Of a DNA stretch of 35,266 nucleotides, positions 31,286 through 35,266 are shown piece by piece (the first letter of the stretch is position 1; each line of letters starts with the position of its first letter). Both the position numbers and the translations under genes were made by a program. Source of the DNA: Lachnospiraceae bacterium (GTDB lineage Bacteria; Bacillota; Clostridia; Lachnospirales; Lachnospiraceae); the NCBI GenBank assembly GCA_024698885.1, contig JAILQQ010000004.1:1-35266 (forward strand), in the 5' to 3' direction. The notes under the pieces are model-generated. The model saw nothing but the letters and a program-made list of their open reading frames with translations, made no database searches and was not told the origin of the DNA.

Positions 31286-32266
31286 TCACCCCTCCTCTCT
31301 GAGCACAGTCGTAACCCTTACCGCATAGCCGTCTCGCGACGTACCCGGCAGGGACTTAAATTTCTTTATATTCCCCACATATACATCCATCTCGGTATCG
31401 ATCTTGGAATTCAGCTTGATGATATCACCGACCTGCAGATTCACAAAATCACTGACCGTAATGGAGCTTTTGCCTAAAACAGCCTTGATCGGCATGGATA
31501 CATGCCGGATCACGCTTTCGATATTTTCATTATAGGTCTCGTCGCTGTTCTCCTTCATGGAAGCGAACCAGAACTTGGTATTCAGCTTATCCATGACGGA
31601 CTCAAGCGTAAAGTAGGGCAGGCAGATATTCATCAGGCCCTCCACGTCGCCGATCTTGATATTTAACGTCACGATCGCGATCATTTCACTGGGGGCGATG
31701 ATCTGCGCAAACTGCGGGTTCGTCTCGATCCGCTCAAGTAACGGACTGATCTCCACCACGTTGGCCCAGGGCTCTCTTAAGAGCTGCACACAGACCACTA
31801 ACAGCTTATCGATAATGGAGCGCTCGATCTCGGAAAAATCCCGGGTCTTCTCAAGGGCGTCTCCCTGTCCCCCGAGCATCCGGTCCACCATGGCAAAGCC
31901 CAGGTTCGCGCCAAGCTCCATGATGATATTTCCGCCAAGCGGATTGAAATTGATGATCGCAAGCAGTGCCGGATTCGCCAAAGCGTTCGAAAATTCCGAG
32001 AACGTACACGCTTCCGAGTTCATCACGTTTACCTGTATGTTTTTTCTGAGATATACGGGCAGGTTCGTGGACAATAGCCGCCCGTAATGCTCGAAAATGA
32101 TCTCAAGTGTTCTCAGGTGCTCCTTGGAAAACTTGGCAGGCCGTTTGAAGTCGTAATTCTTCGCGACCTTCTCGTCCGACTCGGTCAGATCCCCCGCATC
32201 CAGTTCACCCGAGCTGAGTGCCGCTAACAGGCTGTCTATCTCATTTTGCGAGAGTACATCTGCCAT
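31286..32266 (-). CDS. fliM: Flagellar motor switch protein FliM
   Basis: The 326-residue FliM begins with the CheY-P-binding motif LSQNEIDSLLAAL, then the middle domain (about 40-235; GGNIIMELGANLGFAMVDRMLGG is typical) and a C-terminal SpoA domain (about 245-326; VSDFVNLQVGDIIKLNSKIDTEMDVYVG). It is the C-ring subunit that contacts FliG and CheY-P. FliG is not in the window. Start ATG 32266 with GGGG about 10 nt upstream, 29 nt after the fliL stop. Confidence 0.96.
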   Translation of the reverse strand: MADVLSQNEIDSLLAALSSGELDAGDLTESDEKVAKNYDFKRPAKFSKEHLRTLEIIFEHYGRLLSTNLPVYLRKNIQVNVMNSEACTFSEFSNALANPALLAIINFNPLGGNIIMELGANLGFAMVDRMLGGQGDALEKTRDFSEIERSIIDKLLVVCVQLLREPWANVVEISPLLERIETNPQFAQIIAPSEMIAIVTLNIKIGDVEGLMNICLPYFTLESVMDKLNTKFWFASMKENSDETYNENIESVIRHVSMPIKAVLGKSSITVSDFVNLQVGDIIKLNSKIDTEMDVYVGNIKKFKSLPGTSRDGYAVRVTTVLREEG

Positions 32267-32295
32267 TCAAGTCAAACCCCTTTCCCCGTATCGGT

Positions 32296-32829
32296 CTACT
32301 GTGCCTTAACACCCTCCGGGAATACCACCTCATAGATAAACTTGGAGCCAAAAAGATCCTGCAGCTTGACAAGGATCGCGTCGCGGACGCTCTTCCAGTT
32401 GCCGCTCTGCTCCGCTAACATTTCTTCCATATTGAAAGCGCCTACCGCGTTGATGATCTCGCTCTTGACCCGGTCCATGTTCTGGTCGAGGAGCGGTCTC
32501 TTCTCCGCGTAATCCTCCGCCGTGGTATCAAGGGAAAGCGTCACAGCCACCACTGCGTAATGCGCCTTATCATCCGCGCCGGGCGCCAAAGGGATCGTCA
32601 TCGTCGCGCCGCCGTCCACCGTCACATTCTCGGTTTCCGTCAGAGACGGACCGGTATTGGGAAGGAACGCGTTGGGATCCAGCTCCAGATCCAGTACCGC
32701 CGAGATCTCGTTGATCAGCGTCGTCGTCTTCTTGTTGGCGTTCATGGTAGAGATCATCATGACAGCGGTCAGTACCACGTTCACCAGACACAGCATGCAT
32801 ATGATCACCAGAATCAGGTTTCTTTTCAT
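32296..32829 (-). CDS. fliL: Stator-associated protein FliL
   Basis: The 177-residue protein has one N-terminal membrane helix (about 5-27) and an extracytoplasmic domain (about 60-177) with HYAVVAVTLSLDT and a long amphipathic region, ending IYEVVFPEGVKAQ. FliL rings surround the stator and support torque. It lies between motB (17 nt) and fliM (29 nt). Sequence conservation in this family is low, so position is an important part of the evidence. Confidence 0.9.
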   Translation of the reverse strand: MKRNLILVIICMLCLVNVVLTAVMMISTMNANKKTTTLINEISAVLDLELDPNAFLPNTGPSLTETENVTVDGGATMTIPLAPGADDKAHYAVVAVTLSLDTTAEDYAEKRPLLDQNMDRVKSEIINAVGAFNMEEMLAEQSGNWKSVRDAILVKLQDLFGSKFIYEVVFPEGVKAQ

Positions 32830-32846
32830 TGAATTAATGCTCCTGC

Positions 32847-33641
32847 TTAATAAGTACTTAATGTATGATAGATCTTGATCTCAACCCGTCTGTTCTGCGC
32901 CCTTCCCTCAGGCGTTGAATTATCGGCGATCGGGACATATTCCCCCCGGCCGGAGTGCTTGACCATGGCCGGATCGAGATCCGCGTTATCCACGAGATAT
33001 TCAAATACCGTCAGCGCACGGGCACTGGAAAGCTCATTGTTGTTCTTGTACTTGGCGGTACTGATCGGGACATTATCCGTATGCCCCTCTATTTCGATAA
33101 TGCTTTTTCCGTACTTTTTTAAGATCTCGCCGATCTTGTCAAGGACGGGCTTGGATTCCTCCTTCAGATCAGCGGAGCCCGAATCAAACAGCAGAGCGCC
33201 GTTTAAGGTAAGGGATACATACTGGGAGGTAAAATCCACGTCCACCTGCGCCGCGAGGGATTCCTCCTCTAAGATCTCCTCAATGATCTCCGCCAGGCTC
33301 TCGGATTCCTTTAACTGCTCCTCCTTGAGCATTTCCAGCGCGTCATCGGTTTCCTCGACGTCCGCCTGCTTGCCCATCTGATACATATAATCATCAAGCT
33401 CGTTCAGCTGGCTTACGCCGTTTGAGATCAGGATACCGTCTCCCACGCTCTGGGCACCGCCGGAAAAGATACTGTAGGCTTCCGTAAAGGAGGCGGCTAA
33501 CTGCTCGAACTTCTCAACGTCAACCGTAGACATGGCGAACAGCATAACGAAGAAGCATAACAGCAGGTTCATCAGATCCGCGAAGGTTGCCTGCCATGCG
33601 GGGGCGCCTTTCGGCGGATCTTCCGGTTTCCGCTTGGCCAT
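32847..33641 (-). CDS. motB: Flagellar stator protein MotB
   Basis: The 264-residue stator subunit has one membrane helix (about 20-40) with the proton-binding D22 in WQATFADLMNLLLCFFVMLFA, a helical plug/linker (about 45-135) and a C-terminal OmpA-like peptidoglycan-binding domain (about 135-260; EIEGHTDNVPI, LSSARALTVFEYL, NRRVEIKI). The start overlaps the motA stop by one base (TAATG). It anchors the stator to the wall. Confidence 0.97.
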   Translation of the reverse strand: MAKRKPEDPPKGAPAWQATFADLMNLLLCFFVMLFAMSTVDVEKFEQLAASFTEAYSIFSGGAQSVGDGILISNGVSQLNELDDYMYQMGKQADVEETDDALEMLKEEQLKESESLAEIIEEILEEESLAAQVDVDFTSQYVSLTLNGALLFDSGSADLKEESKPVLDKIGEILKKYGKSIIEIEGHTDNVPISTAKYKNNNELSSARALTVFEYLVDNADLDPAMVKHSGRGEYVPIADNSTPEGRAQNRRVEIKIYHTLSTY

Positions 33642-34444
33642 TATTCGTCACCTCCGCCGTCGTCTCCCACATTTCCTCTGGCACTGGGCGCCAGGAATGA
33701 TTTGAGCTTTTCTTCTATGACCCGCGGATTCTCTCCGGCCTGGATCGAGAGCAGGCCTTCGATCACGATCTCCTTCACCTGCATCTCCACGGAATTAACG
33801 GCTTTCAGCTTTGTCGCCACCGGCGTGCAGAGCCAGTTCGCCAAAACCGAGCCGTAGAATGTCGTGATCAGAGCCACCGCCATGTTCGGGCCCAGCGTGC
33901 TGACATCGTCCATGTGATATAACATCATAACGAGACCTATCAGGGTTCCGATCATGCCCCACGCAGGTCCCATTCCGCCTAAATCCTCCCAGAAGGAGAT
34001 ATTTGCCTTGTGACGGCCCTCTATATTGATCAGCTCCGTCTCCATAATACCGCGGACAAGCTCCGGATCCGTGCCGTCCACGATCAGCATGATACCCTTC
34101 TGCAGGAATGTATCGTCAAGCTCTCCCGCCGCTTCCTCAAGCGACAGAAGGCCCTCTTTTCTGGCCACATTCGATAATTCTATGATCTTCGCGATAACTG
34201 AACCCGTATTGATGGTAGGGGTTTTTAAGGTGATCTTAAAGCTCTTCAGGCCGTTGATGTAGTCCGGGATATGATATCCCGCGAACATAGCCATAAAAGC
34301 GCCGCCAAAAGTAATCATGGCGCTGGGCGCGTCCATGAAATATTTCAGACCGGCGATCCCGTCCTGCCCGATCGCCACCGATATCAGCATGAAGATTATA
34401 CAGAGGACTAAACCGATTATGGTTGCAATGTCCAATACTCCCAC
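33641..34444 (-). CDS. motA: Flagellar stator protein MotA
   Basis: The 267-residue protein has four membrane helices with the MotA channel signatures DLGGMGPAWGMIGTLIGLVMML (about 155-175) and MAVALITTFYGSVLANWLCTPVATKLK (about 190-215), including the two functional prolines. The cytoplasmic segment between helices 2 and 3 has the charged residues that contact FliG. It forms the H+ (or Na+) channel with MotB; ion type cannot be fixed from sequence alone. It follows flbD by 31 nt. Confidence 0.97.
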   Translation of the reverse strand: MGVLDIATIIGLVLCIIFMLISVAIGQDGIAGLKYFMDAPSAMITFGGAFMAMFAGYHIPDYINGLKSFKITLKTPTINTGSVIAKIIELSNVARKEGLLSLEEAAGELDDTFLQKGIMLIVDGTDPELVRGIMETELINIEGRHKANISFWEDLGGMGPAWGMIGTLIGLVMMLYHMDDVSTLGPNMAVALITTFYGSVLANWLCTPVATKLKAVNSVEMQVKEIVIEGLLSIQAGENPRVIEEKLKSFLAPSARGNVGDDGGGDE

Positions 34445-34475
34445 CTCAACAAAGCATCTTTAACAACAAAAAATC

Positions 34476-34685
34476 TCAGGATTCTTCTGATGTGCCCGGA
34501 AAAACCCCAAAAATGTCCCGCTTAAAAGATTTTACTAGATTTTTCACTTCTTGTCTACGTTCTTTTATAAGAATTTTTTTGCCGTTCGTCAGGGTCAGTA
34601 CCGTATCCGGCGTTTCCTCCACCGTCTCGATCAGGTCCTCGTTGACTAAAACCTTGACGCCGTTCAGTTTCGTCACTTCGATCAT
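34476..34685 (-). CDS. flbD: Flagellar protein FlbD
   Basis: The 69-residue protein begins MIEVTKLNGVKVLVNEDLIE, which is the hallmark of the small FlbD family found between flgE and motA in Firmicutes. Its function is not well defined. I start it at ATG 34685; a longer frame to 34745 would run through the promoter. The SD is weak (GGAT). The C-terminal 30 residues are basic, then acidic. Confidence 0.92.
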   Translation of the reverse strand: MIEVTKLNGVKVLVNEDLIETVEETPDTVLTLTNGKKILIKERRQEVKNLVKSFKRDIFGVFPGTSEES

Positions 34686-34716
34686 TTTTATCCATATATA
34701 GTTAAGCTTCAGGAAC

Positions 34717-34745
34717 AGTATACTACATATAGCCCGTTTTGACAA
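34717..34745 (-). promoter_or_regulatory. Putative SigA-type promoter of the flbD-motAB-fli operon
   Basis: On the minus strand TTGTCA (complement of 34740-34745) and TATACT (complement of 34717-34722) are exactly 17 nt apart, ending about 31 nt before the flbD start. The match is good at both boxes. It does not resemble a SigD site. Confidence 0.68.
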
Positions 34746-34750
34746 ATTGA

Positions 34751-34772
34751 CAGGACAGCCGCTGCTGCCCTG
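34751..34772 (-). terminator. Stem-loop after flgE, possible terminator
   Basis: On the minus strand CAGGGCAGC and GCTGTCCTG (complements of 34764-34772 and 34751-34759) pair over 9 bp with one G-U, loop of four, 24 nt after the flgE stop. The following TCAATTTGT is only a weak T-tract. It directly abuts the flbD promoter, which suggests a boundary between two transcription units with some read-through. Confidence 0.5.
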
Positions 34773-34795
34773 CCAATGTCAGAAGGATTTATGCA

Positions 34796-35266
34796 TTATC
34801 TCTTCAGATTCGTCAGCTCTTCGAGCATCGAGTCGGAAACCGTAATGATACGGCTGTTGGCCTGGAAACCTCTCTGGGTCGTGATCATGTCGGTAAATTC
34901 CGCCGACAGGTCAACGTTACTCATTTCCAGCACACCGGCGGTGAGCTTGCCGACGCCGTCGGAGGTAACGTCCATGCCGATGCCGTCGAATTCGCCGGAG
35001 TTCATCGTGGTCTTATAGAGGCTGTCGCCGATCTTCTCAAGACCCGAAGGGTTCTCAAAGGTCGCTACCGCGATCTGCCCGAGGATCCGCTGCGTACCGT
35101 TATCGTAGGAGGCGAAGATCTTGCCGCTCTGGTCGATGGAAACGCCGCTCATCTTACCGAGCTTTCGACCCATGTAATTGCCGTCATAATCACCCGGCTT
35201 GCCGGCCAGGGTAGAAGTGCCGTTATTGTCCCACATAGTGGTGGTACCCGCATTCACATTGATGTT
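34796..35266 (-). CDS. flgE: Flagellar hook protein FlgE, C-terminal part (partial at window edge)
   Basis: The reading frame enters from the right edge without a start, giving at least 156 residues. The end, DLSAEFTDMITTQRGFQANS then RIITVSDSMLEELTNLKR, is the conserved C-terminal D0 helix of hook proteins, and FENPSGLEKIGDSLYKTTMNSGEF is the preceding D0/D1 strand. The segment RILGQIAVATF is typical of FlgE rather than rod proteins. The true start lies beyond the window. The stop TAA is at 34796-34798. Confidence 0.92.
   Translation of the reverse strand, partial: NINVNAGTTTMWDNNGTSTLAGKPGDYDGNYMGRKLGKMSGVSIDQSGKIFASYDNGTQRILGQIAVATFENPSGLEKIGDSLYKTTMNSGEFDGIGMDVTSDGVGKLTAGVLEMSNVDLSAEFTDMITTQRGFQANSRIITVSDSMLEELTNLKR

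Overview
The window looks like a chromosomal segment of a motile, flagellated, Gram-positive (monoderm) Clostridia member, most likely Lachnospiraceae. Evidence is the gene order and content: a FliY-type switch protein, FlbD, a CheC/CheD adaptation pair, FlhF/FlhG, a PilZ brake protein, SigD followed by FapA and a SwrB-like coiled-coil protein, a YesM/YesN-type two-component pair, and paired DegV proteins. This is inference from content; no rRNA or other taxonomic marker is present. No tRNA, rRNA, CRISPR array or complete insertion sequence was seen.

Left region (1-5052, minus strand): a tightly coupled three-gene unit in the order GH31 glycosidase, YesM-like histidine kinase, AraC-type response regulator. 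Genes overlap by 4 and 41 nt, so the glycosidase and its presumed sugar or surface sensor are made together.

Middle-left region (5320-8507, plus strand, divergent from GH31): a five-gene operon that I consider the most interesting part. It encodes an ExbB/TolQ/MotA-type channel protein, an ExbD-type protein with the conserved membrane Asp, two further membrane proteins whose extracytoplasmic domains look like ExbD domains and share an L-x-D-D-[FY]-A-x-A motif, and a membrane-anchored protein with a likely OB-fold. An ExbBD-like machine in a monoderm, with three different ExbD-like subunits and no recognisable TonB, Tol or OmpA partner, is a candidate undescribed system. The 267-nt divergent intergenic region has opposed promoters, three GTGAC direct repeats between them, three consecutive hairpins in the exbB-like leader, and a 19-bp sequence repeated in inverse orientation in front of both genes. 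The operon ends in a roughly 187-bp MITE-like inverted-repeat element whose left end supplies part of the last stop codon.

Right region (8853-35266, all minus strand): about 26 kb of motility genes and followers. In transcription order: flgE (partial, enters from the right edge), flbD, motA, motB, fliL, fliM, fliY, cheY, fliO, fliP, fliQ, fliR, flhB, flhA, flhF, flhG, a PilZ/YcgR-like gene, cheB, cheA, cheW, cheC, cheD, a small membrane protein of unknown function, sigD, fapA, a SwrB-like gene (DUF6115), a protein with a MltG/YceG-like N-terminal subdomain only, two degV genes, and a secreted CAP-domain protein with its own terminator. Together they encode the stator, switch complex, export gate, flagellar number/placement GTPases, the chemotaxis core and the late-gene sigma factor. 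Putative SigA-type promoters lie before flbD and cheY.

A further pattern crosses these operons: a short intercistronic cassette, roughly stop codon + GC..A(C)(G)ATCGGCGCAG + Shine-Dalgarno, recurs before at least five unrelated genes. Some copies are interrupted or accompanied by perfect palindromic hairpins and an AGGAAATGAT module. It looks like a dispersed short repeat family that carries ribosome binding sites.
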